A DNA stretch of 64,000 bases from Panicum virgatum (taxonomy: Eukaryota > Streptophyta > Magnoliopsida > Poales > Poaceae), in the NCBI RefSeq assembly GCF_016808335.1, contig NC_053141.1:21151924-21215923 (forward strand), read 5' to 3'. Position 1 is the stretch's first letter; the number at the start of each line of letters is the position of its first letter. Positions 37,001 to 46,574 of the stretch are shown here, one piece after another. The translations under genes were made by a program, and so were the position numbers. The notes below the pieces were generated by a model. The model was given only the letters and a program-made list of their open reading frames with translations. It was not told the DNA's origin and did not search any database.

Positions 37001-40000
37001 CAAAGCTTATTGTACTGCTCAATCTCATCACCATAAATCTGATTTAGGGCTAATCTTCTTGCTCTTGATAGCTTACTCCTTGAAGGTGTCAGATTCCATT
37101 CCTTCTGAACTACTCTAGCAAAATTACCCAAGGTCATCTTGTCATCAGCTCTAAAGCTCTTAATGTATTTATTAGCAAGCCAATTAGCAGTGCATTTTTT
37201 CAAAACCCACTCCCTTCTACAGTTGTGCTCTCCAACATATGACTTTACCATGATGGTCTTTACCCTACTATCCACTGATGCATATAATTTCCATGGGCAG
37301 GCAGGTGCACAATGAGCACCTATCCTTGTCTTGTCATTCCTAGGCATCTTGATGTCAACTCTATGCCTTAAGCTGTACTCTGTCACTGCTTTTCTCACCA
37401 TCTCTACAGAAGGAAAGCACATACCAATAGCAAATGTTGGATTGTTGAGGTCATCTGGCACAAAACTCTTGAACTTAAATTTGACACCACCTTCTCCATC
37501 AGAATCTTCTGGGACATCCAACTCTTCACTCTCAGAATCAGCATCCTGCACCTTTGATTGCCTAACTGTTGCTGCTGTTGCTTTTCCCAATTTGCTACCT
37601 GGTGCCTTCTTGCTCTTCTTTACAAGATCTTGTTCTGTAACATTCTCATCCAAATGGTCCATGTAAAGGTCATCATCTCCATCCTCTATATTGTTGTCAC
37701 TGTCCATATACTCTGGATCGTCAGACCCCTCAGGTTCAGCAGCAGGTTTTGGTTCTTCATGTCACTCGTGATCAAAGATGTAACATCCGGTTTATAAAAG
37801 GACATAAACCGAGCGATCATATACGTGCCAGGATCAAGTCACACGTATATACAACAGAATGAACAGTATATCATAGCACATATCACGTAAAAAGATATAA
37901 TAAAGCGAATACGAATGTTATTTATTACATTAATGACAAAAATGTCTGATACAGCGGAAGCGAAGTACAAAATACGATAAAAGCTCTCCGAAGCTGAAGC
38001 AGGGCGCCACAGGGACGTCGACTGGGAGACGAACACCTAGAAGTCCTCGTAGTCCTGGTAGCGCAGAGCGAACTCCCTCGTGTCGGCAGGAACTGAGCAG
38101 CAGTAGCGTAGCCAAGAGGAAAAAGTAGAGAAGAGGCAAGAGTGAGTACACAACTTGTACTCAACAAGTATAACACAAACTATGAGGCTCTAAGGTTGGC
38201 TGACTCAACTGCATTAGCTTTTAAGTATTGGCAAAGTTTTATTAAAGCTATTTACTACGAGTTGATGAATTACCATGAACCCAGTTACATAGTAATTAGT
38301 CAAATTTAATCATGACACTACTGAGAACCAGACCAAAACCAAGCCACCAAGGTAACCCCGAGAGGCACCTCCCTCGTTGGAAGGAGACAACCCCACTAAT
38401 CAAAAGGAGGATCTGGGCCGCTCATAACCGTGAGCATGGCTAGTATACCAGTTTTACACTCTGCAGAGACGAAGGCCTTTACAAAGAATCTCGTTGGTAG
38501 GGAGTAACCGCAAGGGTGGATCGGCGACTATGGAGCAGGTCTAGTGGGCGTCAAGAAACGAAGCACAGACGAGGCCACTCAGCACGAGGGCCATAGAAGC
38601 TTACCGCCCCTGCCCCGCAGGTATGTTACTCCAAACCAAAAAGATCTAATTATTACGCCAAGTCTATCCCATTCTAGTCTTGTGGTAGCGCTGTTGTCCC
38701 AGGTTGTCGCTCTATGAACCGGTCCTTATGGAGAGTGGCCAACCAAGCACTAAGCACCGTGCTGGCCCCCTAAACCATGTTTCTACAAAAACCATATTTT
38801 AACGAGACGTGAGCCACCCAAGCACGAAGCACAGAGGGCCACTCTCACAATTAAATTTAAGTAAACCATTAATCAAATTAATTAAAAAGGACAAGAGAGT
38901 GTTATAGCGCAGCAACCTAGCACAACTAACCAAAATGCAACCCAAGGGATATATATAAAAGGATATAAAGTGGCTAGGAAAGTCCTTATAGGCATATAAT
39001 ATTAAAATGCAGTATGAAAATGTATTTAAAGTGATAGGTGTTGTTCATGTTATACTTGCCTTCCTCGTACTGCTCCTGCTGCTGCTCAAAGTGCTCGGAA
39101 GACGGCTGCTCCAGGTACTGGTACTGGGGCTCCTCAGATGGATCAACGTCTACTCACGAACACATGGCCAAAACAAGGCACAAAAATAAGCATACAAGCA
39201 ATCACTAACAAAAACTAGGAAACAGTACATCAATACATAAAAACAGCAAGAAAAACTAAGCTAAAACTATTCTACGCGTTACAACGATCGCGTGGACATA
39301 AAGAACGCTTAAAACGGAGTTAAAACGCATTTTCTAGGCTAAAAACAAGTTCTAGGTGCTTATCTGCGAGAAAAACTAAGTTCCAGGGGGTTTTCTGCAA
39401 AAACTGAGGACTAAAACGTAATTAACCGTTAACTCCAGGGTCTAACTCGTAAAAGAACAAGCGCTGGACTGCGGGTACTATTAGGGAAAAGCTCAGGGGC
39501 CAAAACGATAAAAACAGGACCTCTGCGTAATTATTTTTGAATAAGATCGGACTGCGGGTTGAATCAGAAAAAGGCCGAGGGCTCTTTAGCAAAAATCCAG
39601 GGCCGAACCGGTACGCGTGGATCCAGGCCGCTGGATCGAGATCTAGCGGTCCAGATCTGATCAAAACAGGTTCTAATCGCGGCCGTCTATTTCGGATCGG
39701 GCGGTGGGGCTTGCTTCGCGGCGGCAGCGGCGGCGGAACGCGTCGGCGGCGGGTTCCCGCGGCGGCGCGTGGGGAGAACTCACCGGAGATGGCCGAAATC
39801 GGCCATCCTAGGGTCGAATCGACGGGTTTTTGGGTCGGGAGGACTCCACGCATCATGCGTGATCCACTGGGGAGGTTTCCCGGGTTCGGGGAGGCTCTGC
39901 AGGGGCTCGCCACGGCGCGGGGCGGAGCTGGGTGGTGGTGCTCGCCGGCGAGCGGTGTTGTGCGGGCGGGGCTGTGCTACGGGCTACGCTATCTTGCACA

Positions 40001-43000
40001 AAAGGACCAGGAGGCTGATGAGGTGCTCACCGGGCTCGGAAACGAAGGAAGGACCGGTTGGCGGCGAGCTCCGGCGGCGAGTCGCGGGCGGCGCTCGGTG
40101 GCGGGGCACTGTGGTGGAGTTCCAAGCGTCTGGACTCCCTGGTTCGACTCCCGGCAGGGCAGTGAGGGTGAAGCGGGGGTTAGGGTGGTCCGGCGGTCGT
40201 CGGCGGCATGGAAATCGCGGCGGCAGAGCCACTTACCGGCGATGCGTCCCTGGCGAAATTCCCGGTGCGGCGTGACTCAGTCCGGGGCCAAGGAGCTCGA
40301 GGATGATCCAGGGATCGAGGCGGAGCCGGTGCGCCCCTTGGACGGAGCTCAGGTGCGGCGGAGCTGCGACTCCACGGCGGCGCAGAGGAGCGGCTGTCCG
40401 GCGGAGCAAGATGCGCCGCGGGCTAGGGTTACGGTGGCGGCTGCGGATGGGAGGAGGAGGGGAGGCTCGGGCCCCTATTTGTAGGGCGGCGGGATGGCCT
40501 GGGCGTGCGTGCCCAGGAAGGAAAGCCCGCCGAGAATCTCGGCGTGCCGGGCGCGGCGGTTGTGCGAGGAAGGGGACAAGCCTGACCGCTGGGCCCGGGC
40601 CGTCAGGGGCGCGAGGGCGACGCGAGGCGGGCGGCTGCAGGGGCTGACGTGCGGGGCCCAGTTGGCAGGGGCGAGAGGCGACGCGCGGGGGTGAGTCGCT
40701 GGGCTGCTGCGAGACGCGGGCGAGCGGGAGCAGGCCGGCACGTGCTGGGCCGAAGTGGAGCGGGACGCGCGCGCGCGGGTTGGGCGGGGTCCTGCTGGGC
40801 CGAGTGGGGACTTAGGCCGCGGGGAGAGGCTGGGTCGGCCCGAGAGGGAAAATAAACTGGGCCGCTAGGAGGGGAAAAGAGAAGAGTGGGCTGAGAGGGG
40901 TTGGGCTTGGGCTGCTGTTGGGTTTGGGATTTGTTGGGTTTTCTTCTTTTTTTATTTCTAAATTTTTCTATTCCTAATTCAAACAAGGTTTGAATTCAAA
41001 TACAAATTTGAATTCAACCACACTCAAATCATTTAAAGTATGCACCAGCATGAATGCAACATCAAATTTTAAACCTATGATAAAATTTTAATTACTTATA
41101 GAACAAAAATTAGATTAAATGCAAGTCTAACACAATAAACCTTAGAAAATTAAATAAAATCAATTAAATTTATTAATAAATGCTGAAATTAAATTAGGGT
41201 GTTACAGACCCTACCCCCTTAAAGAAATCTCGTCCCCGAGATTTAGCTGGGCTGGCTAGCAAAGAGATCTGGATAGGTCTTCCTCAACTCATCTTCTCGC
41301 TCCCAAGTAGCCTCAGCTTCACTGTGGTGACTCCACTGAACTCTGCACATCTTGATGCGCTTGTTCCGAGTAACCCTCTCTGATGTCTCCAGAATCTTCA
41401 CCGGATGCTCAGTATAAGTCAGATCTTCCTGTACATCTACTCCATCCAGTGGTGCCTGCTCCTCGAGTACTCGCAGACACCTCTTCAGCTGAGATATATG
41501 AAAGACATCATGAACTCCTGAGAGGCTGAGAGGTAACTCCAGGCGATAAGCAACTTCGCCTTTACGCTCTAGCACCTTGAATGGCCCCACATACCGAGGT
41601 GCTAACTTCCCCTTGACATTGAATCTGCGGATTCCTCTCATCGGAGACACCTTCAGATACACATTATCACCGACACTGAAAGTCAGGTCTCTCCGTTTGC
41701 CATCTGCATAGCTCTTTTGTCTGCTCTGTGCAATCCTCAGATTTTCTCGCACAGCCTGAACCATCTGCTCTGCATCATCTATGATCTCAGGGCCAAAGAG
41801 CTGCTTCTCACCAATCTGATCCCAATAGAGAGGAGTTCTGCACTTTCTGCCATACAATGCCTCGAAGGGGGACTTCTTCAGACTGGCCTGATAGCTGTTG
41901 TTATATGAGAACTCAGCATAAGACAGGCACTTATCCCAACTAGTACCATACTGAATGGCACAAGCTCTCAGCATATCCTCCAACACTTGGTTGGTTCTCT
42001 CTGTCTGCCCATCTATCTGAGGGTGATAAGCCGTACTGAAACGCAGCTTCGTATCCAACGAATCATGGAGCTGCTCCCAGAATCGAGAAGTGAACTGAGA
42101 CCCTCTGTCAGATATGATCTTCTTGGGCACACCATGTAAGTAGACAATCCGGGAGATGTACAACTCTGCAAGTCTAGCACCGGAGTAAGTAGTGTTCACT
42201 GGAATGAAGTGAGCAACTTTCGTCAGACGATCCACTACTACCCATATGGAGTTGTACCCTTTCTGAGTACGAGGCAATCCAACAATGAAGTCCATAGTGA
42301 TTTCCTCCCATTTCCACTCTGGAATCTTCAAAGGCTGTAACAGACCTGCTGGCCTTTGATGCTCAGCCTTGACACGCTGACAGGTGTCACAAATAGCCAC
42401 GTACTCTGCCACTGAACGCTTCATCCCATACCACCAGAAACGTTCCTTCAAATCATAATACATCTTCGTTCTGCCCGGATGAATAGAGTATGCTGTATCA
42501 TGGGCCTCACTCAGAATCAACTTCCGGAGATCCTTCACATCTGGCACACAGATCCGGTTCTTGTACCACAAGGTACCCTGATCATCCTCTCTGAAATGAG
42601 GAGCCTTGCCCTTTTTGAGCAACTCACGGATCTCCTGCAGCTTCTCATCTTCTTTCTGATGCTGCCTAATCTCTGACTCTAGAGTCGGTACTGCCTCAAA
42701 TGCTGCACTGGAGGTATGATGCAAGAAGCCCAGACTCAACTGCTCGAACTCCTCGCATAACTCTGCAGGCATCTGGAAAGACTCAGCCATGATAAAGTAG
42801 ACAGGATAGAGTGGACTGTTTTACCCCCAACGATCTAACTCATTTTATTAATTAATTAACTTTAACATAAGAGTGATTTTCTTTAAACAAATTTAAGCTA
42901 CTAAGCTATGCAATCATTCAAAAATCCAAATCAAACATGTAGCATAATAACAAGCAGACAATTTTCACAACTTAGCCGAGTTTAGCACACGACTCGACTA

Positions 43001-46000
43001 ACACAACGCGTCGCAGAGCGTGCTATCGTATTATTATAAAAAGATCACCTAGCTATACTCATGGTGGTCAGATGACTGATTCAGGCCAAATCTATGAAAA
43101 CTATTCTTCAGAGAGAGAAATCAAGGCAAGAAGGGTAACAAGTCAAAGAAGTCAAGGGGTATAATAGTAAAATAATTTCAGCAGGCAAGGATTGGTGAGA
43201 AGAAGTCCTAAAACTCGACCAGTTCTATCTAGGCTTCGTCCTACAGTCGATACGGCTCTAATACCACTCTGTAACACCCGGTTTATAAAAGGACATAAAC
43301 CGAGCAATCATATACGTGCCAGGATCAAGTCACACGTATATACAACAGAATGAACAGTATATCATAGCACATATCACGTAAAAAAACATAATAAAGCGAA
43401 TACGAATGTTATTTATTACATTTTTGTCATTAATGTAATAAATAACATTCGTATTCGATTTATTATGTCTTTTTACGTGATATGTGCTATGATATACTGT
43501 TCATTCTGTTGTATATACGTGTGACTTGATCCTGGCACGTATATGATTGCTCGGTTCATGTCCTTTTATAAACCGGGTGTTACAAAAGAATAGAACAATG
43601 TTCTTCACCTTATCAGAAACTGCCCTCATCACTTGTGTGTCCTCATCAGCCATCAGACAACTCCTTGCCAGGCAACAACCAATACACTTTCAAATTACTA
43701 GGACTAAACCCATAGCCCAGTAGCATGATGAATTCATCTATCCAGAAATAAGACCAACTATCAGGATCCACATAATCAAACCAATTTGATTGGCTACCAA
43801 AATAGGCACGATCGGCTCCAATACCACAGAAAACACCACCATGATGAATTTCTACTGAAAAATTCATAGAATCGGACCCTACAATAAACAGCTTGCTTCA
43901 AAAACCAACAAATTGATTCACCAAAACCTTTAATCCCTAAATGTCCACATATTGCACAAACCCTAACCTCTGAAAAACCAATCTTTCTACCTACAGCTGT
44001 GAGGTACAACTCGAATCGTAATCTATTACTGCTGAAGAAGATCCTAAAGCCAGGAGGAAGAAGGGCACTCACCATATTCAGGGGGTGGTTCCCCTTCCTT
44101 TCGCCTCTGCGGGGCCATGGGGAAGAGGACCAGAATGGGGGGACGCCCGCCAAACGGCCCCCTACTGCCGCGGTCTTCGATTGGGGCCAACCCGCAGCCT
44201 TCCTTGTGGCCGCCGGCTCGTCTCTGTGTTCCTCGTTGCCGCCGCTCTAGATGTCTGGTCGGTGAAGTGAGGAGGGCGAAACCAAGGTGAGGAAACATCA
44301 GGGTGGGGGGGGGGGTATTCGCTTATTTTACCTGCTCTCACGACTTCACGAGGGCATCACGTGACGGAAAAGGCGGCAAAAATCCCGCCAAAGCCACGGT
44401 GGCACGCCGTATCAGCGGCCGGATGCCCGCGTGGGCTGTTTGGACCGGCAGTGACACAGTAAAACAAGTTTAGGGTGCCGCATGCACGTTTTGCAAATAC
44501 CGGGACCGGAATGAGAGCGCGGAACAAATTTAGGGACCGCCAGTGAAATTTACTCATAAGAAAATAACTCTAGAAGGCATGACAAAGTAATGAGCCCCTC
44601 TGTTTCACGATCACAAGTAGAACAAAGCTAAATTAAAAATAGATATTAAGTTCATGGTATTGGTAACTGATAGATGAGAAAAAATAAAATTTCTTGGGAT
44701 TGCCACTGAGTGAGTTTATAGAACCTAGGCCCAAGCATCCATGGATCCACAAGATGACCAAACACACCCTAATTGAGAAATAAGAAATTAGATGAGAGAA
44801 CATGACTGCAGGGACAAGAATCATATGTTGATAAATCACAGATGGACTCATGGGCTTGAGATTTGCCAATTTGCGATGAGATATGCTGTGCGTGCTGACT
44901 CGCTCTCGCTAAGTTCGCACTTGCGGCACCCCAGGATGGCAGGACAATAACTTGAGGCGGTGGGGATGCGGCCTTGGGCCCTGCGGCTCACGCAAACCAC
45001 TGAGGTGCCGGCTTGCAATCGCATTGCGTGCGCGTGTTGAAGCGTCAAATGCAAGGCATCTGACTGTCTGTCATGTGCGACTCACATCCATCCAACTCGA
45101 TTCTGTGGGCTTTGGCAGAAACGTGGAAAGTAACAGATTAGGTGGGCTAATACTGATTAGGGGCCCCATAAATTTGGGATCCCGGTGCAATCGCTCCACT
45201 TGCACCGTGCGGTGTACGGGCCTGGTGATTTGGGGTAGTAGCCTTCTACTTCCAGTGCAAGAAGGTGGGCAACTACACTGTATATTAAGTGGACCTGGGC
45301 TGGAGTCATTTTTAAGTTCTGGTTGAGTTTGTTAAAGACAGTAGTTAATCATAGATTAGTTGTAGTTAATCATAGGTTAGTTGAAATGCTATCTTTGGAT
45401 TGAACCTTAGATGATCTGAGTCAGATTTGTTAAGGGAGGCGTAAGCAGTGCGGATTGAATCAGTCTCTTCGCCATCCCTGCCTTGTTGGTGTGATAACTA
45501 GACACAGCTCATAAGCCACACTGATTAGGTTTAGGGCCAGACCCATTAACCCACTGAGATGGCGAGATTCTATCACCAGTTCCATCTTATGCTGCTTAGG
45601 CTATTGCTGACATTTTGCATCCTGTATGTATATACAGAAAACAAACTAGGCAATGCCATACACATATGATGCTGCCAAGTCTAATGATACTCTAATATGA
45701 ACAAATCTATATTGGTCATAGCAATTACCAATCTATTTTATCTTATTATAAGAAATCGTATCAGTAAACAACAACAGAAGGCTATGTTGTTGTTGTATAA
45801 GAAATTATATCAGTAAACTCAATCACTAAAACTAGGAAAGGAACAAATCCTTATAAAATGTAGAGCTGGTTGGCTATGCATGTTTGCCTGTTAGAGCAAT
45901 GACTTCAACATTTTTGTAGACACTGCACCAGAGCGTTCGCATCAAGTCTATATGTAGGGCAATATAAGTGTCGATAGCTAAAATGTTTTTCTTTGTGAGA

Positions 46001-46574
46001 ACTTCCTAATATGAATTTGATTGATGATGTATTCAAAATTAATCTTTCTTTCAACATGAATCAGTACCCTACTCTGCATTAGTGAACTATGTATACACTG
46101 TATAGCGTGGATTGTCATTGGCATTATGTGAATATCATGATTAGCCAATTCCTTCCATGAAGTGGAAGTGCTTTCTCAGCCGAGAGCTCTGCTTTCTGCC
46201 TATAGATTACTATATTATGGAGCTTTTGCATTGGATATGAAGAAGCTCAAGAAATAATACTGCCTTTTGCAAAATTACACTTAAAGTGGTTTAGTTTGCT
46301 TTACACATACTTGATATATGCTCTATCCTTGACAGGTGATTCCAAATTTATATTTATAATTCAGAATTGCATATGTAATTGATTTTTTGAACTTGGGTTG
46401 TCTTTGAAGGTTGATAGGCACCCTGAGTTCAGGAAGTCAAGATGCCTTTTTGTTGTTCGCACTGATGGTGTTTGGATTGATTTCTCATACCAGAAGTGCC
46501 TCCGTGCATACATCCGAGAAAAGTATCCATCACATGCTGAAAGATTTATAGGAGAACATTTCAAGCGAACATGA
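31067..46574 (+). CDS. DCL: DCL-like chloroplast protein (DUF3223), three exons, 14.8-kb intron 2
   Basis: Exons are 31067-31353, 31462-31576 and 46410-46574, joined by GT-AG introns of 108 and 14,833 bp. Together they encode 188 residues with no frame break. The first 70 residues are Ala/Pro/Arg-rich with few acids, like a plastid transit peptide. The DUF3223 domain follows: [20 protein letters not shown], then [20 protein letters not shown] and [11 protein letters not shown]. Exon 3 starts [20 protein letters not shown], contains [20 protein letters not shown] and ends FKRT. In tomato DCL is needed for chloroplast development and plastid rRNA maturation. Exon phases fit: exon 1 ends AG, exon 2 supplies A to give Arg, and exon 2 ends on a full codon. 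Intron 2 holds at least four nested transposons. The splice sites look normal and no exon is damaged, so the gene may still work if the long intron is spliced. Confidence 0.9.
32084..32267 (+). repeat. Left TIR of MULE
   Basis: This 184-bp TIR starts GAGTAAATTTCACTGGCGG and ends TTTTTGCCGCC. It pairs with 44372-44555 in inverse. Confidence 0.92.
34146..36592 (+). mobile_element. 5'-truncated RTE-clade LINE
   Basis: One reading frame runs 34146-36518. It covers the end of the endonuclease ([16 protein letters not shown]), a linker ([18 protein letters not shown]) and the reverse transcriptase ([51 protein letters not shown]). The C-terminal region ends [11 protein letters not shown]. Stops interrupt it at 34617-34622 (TAG TGA), 35166, 35538 and 36036, but no frameshift is seen. 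The 3' end is (TTG)n rather than poly-A, typical of plant RTE elements. It sits in an intron of the MULE transposase gene, on the opposite strand. Confidence 0.88.
37779..41206 (-). repeat. 3' LTR of Tekay-type element
   Basis: This is a 3.43-kb LTR, on the minus strand TGTAACACCCTAATTT to CCGGATGTTACA. It is AT-rich except for about 39600-40880, which is strongly GC-rich with long open frames on both strands and no recognised domain. Confidence 0.85.
41207..41224 (-). other. Polypurine tract of Tekay-type element
   Basis: On the minus strand a TTTAAGGGGGTAGGGTC-like run directly precedes the LTR start TGTAACACCC, as in other Tekay/Del elements. Confidence 0.7.
41243..42790 (-). CDS. Tekay-type integrase with chromodomain, intact frame
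   Basis: This 515-residue open frame covers the pol part after RNase H. It has the integrase zinc region ([20 protein letters not shown] to [12 protein letters not shown]) and the DDE core ([29 protein letters not shown] and the distal Glu region). A GPY/F-like module ([20 protein letters not shown]) and a C-terminal chromodomain ([20 protein letters not shown] to [16 protein letters not shown]) follow. The frame begins with an ATG at 42790, which is not the family's natural start. Everything upstream in pol and gag has been deleted. The frame has stayed open, which suggests the insertion is fairly young. Confidence 0.85.
   Translation of the reverse strand: MAESFQMPAELCEEFEQLSLGFLHHTSSAAFEAVPTLESEIRQHQKEDEKLQEIRELLKKGKAPHFREDDQGTLWYKNRICVPDVKDLRKLILSEAHDTAYSIHPGRTKMYYDLKERFWWYGMKRSVAEYVAICDTCQRVKAEHQRPAGLLQPLKIPEWKWEEITMDFIVGLPRTQKGYNSIWVVVDRLTKVAHFIPVNTTYSGARLAELYISRIVYLHGVPKKIISDRGSQFTSRFWEQLHDSLDTKLRFSTAYHPQIDGQTERTNQVLEDMLRACAIQYGTSWDKCLSYAEFSYNNSYQASLKKSPFEALYGRKCRTPLYWDQIGEKQLFGPEIIDDAEQMVQAVRENLRIAQSRQKSYADGKRRDLTFSVGDNVYLKVSPMRGIRRFNVKGKLAPRYVGPFKVLERKGEVAYRLELPLSLSGVHDVFHISQLKRCLRVLEEQAPLDGVDVQEDLTYTEHPVKILETSERVTRNKRIKMCRVQWSHHSEAEATWEREDELRKTYPDLFASQPS
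42791..43254 (-). other. Tekay leader region
   Basis: This non-coding stretch between the PBS and the truncated pol corresponds to the 5' leader of the element. No gag remains. Confidence 0.55.
43255..43267 (-). other. Primer-binding site, tRNA-iMet type (Tekay)
   Basis: On the minus strand TGGTATTAGAGCC lies two bases after the U5 end. It resembles the TGGTATCAGAGC site of chromoviruses. Confidence 0.7.
43270..43584. repeat. Large inverted repeat of U5 sequence
   Basis: Two arms of 151 bp (43270-43420 and 43434-43584) are inverse copies with about three mismatches. They are separated by 13 nt, TTTTTGTCATTAA. Both match the U5 end of the 3' LTR (37779 onward). The loop lies where the LTR has ACATT and AATGT a few bases apart, a natural snap-back point. 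Confidence 0.93.
44372..44555 (-). repeat. Right TIR of MULE
   Basis: This is the inverse of 32084-32267 with a handful of substitutions. It is followed by the TSD copy ATAAGAAAA. Confidence 0.92.
44565..46409. other. Right part of DCL intron 2
   Basis: AT-rich intron sequence. It contains the right end of the hAT-like unit (45224), a 26-bp RTE fragment (45770-45795) and otherwise no recognisable feature. It ends TCTTTGAAG, the acceptor of exon 3. Confidence 0.5.
45770..45795 (+). mobile_element. Minute RTE-LINE tail insertion
   Basis: The 26-bp insert has GGCTATGTTGTTGTTG, matching the 3' tail of the LINE at 36572-36592. It is flanked by 23-bp direct repeats, TATAAGAAAT..TATCAGTAAAC (45747-45769 and 45796-45818), with two mismatches. 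It looks like an extremely 5'-truncated insertion with a long TSD. Confidence 0.6.

Larger units (their letters stand above)
37779..43584 (-). mobile_element. Deleted Tekay/Del-type Ty3 retrotransposon with a palindromic end
   Basis: A perfect TSD, AAAGA (37774-37778 and 43585-43589), bounds the insertion. On the minus strand the order is an inverted U5 piece (43434-43584), U5 end (43270-43420), PBS, leader, integrase with chromodomain, purine tract, and complete 3' LTR (37779-41206). Gag, protease, RT and RNase H are missing. The outer right end is an inverse copy of U5 instead of a normal 5' LTR, so both outer ends are U5 ends. It lies inside the MULE transposase gene. Confidence 0.88.
32668..43867 (-). 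pseudogene. MURA-type transposase, interrupted
   Basis: Segments on the minus strand, N to C, follow. 43646-43867: a PB1-like N-terminal domain ([28 protein letters not shown]). About 37770-36652: an acidic linker, then the MuDR DNA-binding and transposase start ([40 protein letters not shown]), up to MTDKQK. 34127-33120: the transposase end, SWIM zinc finger ([18 protein letters not shown]) and a zinc knuckle ([14 protein letters not shown]). 33031-32963 and 32892-32668: a Lys-rich tail ending AKKK. GT-AG borders fit between the last segments. Damage includes a TGA for Trp near 36690, a TGA near 37763, a frameshift after KELSDG, the Tekay insertion at 37779 and the LINE in the intron before 34127. 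It cannot make active transposase. Confidence 0.88.
32084..44555 (-). mobile_element. MULE (Mutator-like element) with nested LINE and Tekay insertions
   Basis: Terminal inverted repeats of 184 bp (32084-32267 and 44372-44555) are over 90% identical. A perfect 9-bp TSD, ATAAGAAAA, flanks them (32075-32083 and 44556-44564). Without the LINE and the Tekay copy it would be about 4.2 kb. It encodes a MURA-type transposase on the minus strand, now broken. Confidence 0.92.
31932..45224. mobile_element. Ancient hAT-like insertion in DCL intron 2
   Basis: The left end CAGGGCCGTACCAAAG and right end GTGTACGGGCCTG are near-inverse. The flanking 8-mers ATCATTTG and GTGATTTG match at six of eight positions, the TSD length of hAT elements. 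CCCTGGTGCGAAA at the left and CGGTGCAATCG at the right also face each other. No transposase is visible. The MULE lies inside it, so this would be the oldest layer. Confidence 0.4.

Noticed and set aside
40125..40165. CTGGTTCGACTCCCGGCAGGGCA resembling a tRNA 3' half
   Set aside because: No matching acceptor 5' half, D arm or anticodon arm is found upstream at tRNA spacing. It sits in the GC-rich LTR island.
39537..40484. 315-residue open frame on the plus strand
   Set aside because: It lies inside the Tekay 3' LTR, antisense to the element. It is a by-product of GC-rich sequence with no domain and no splice or start context.
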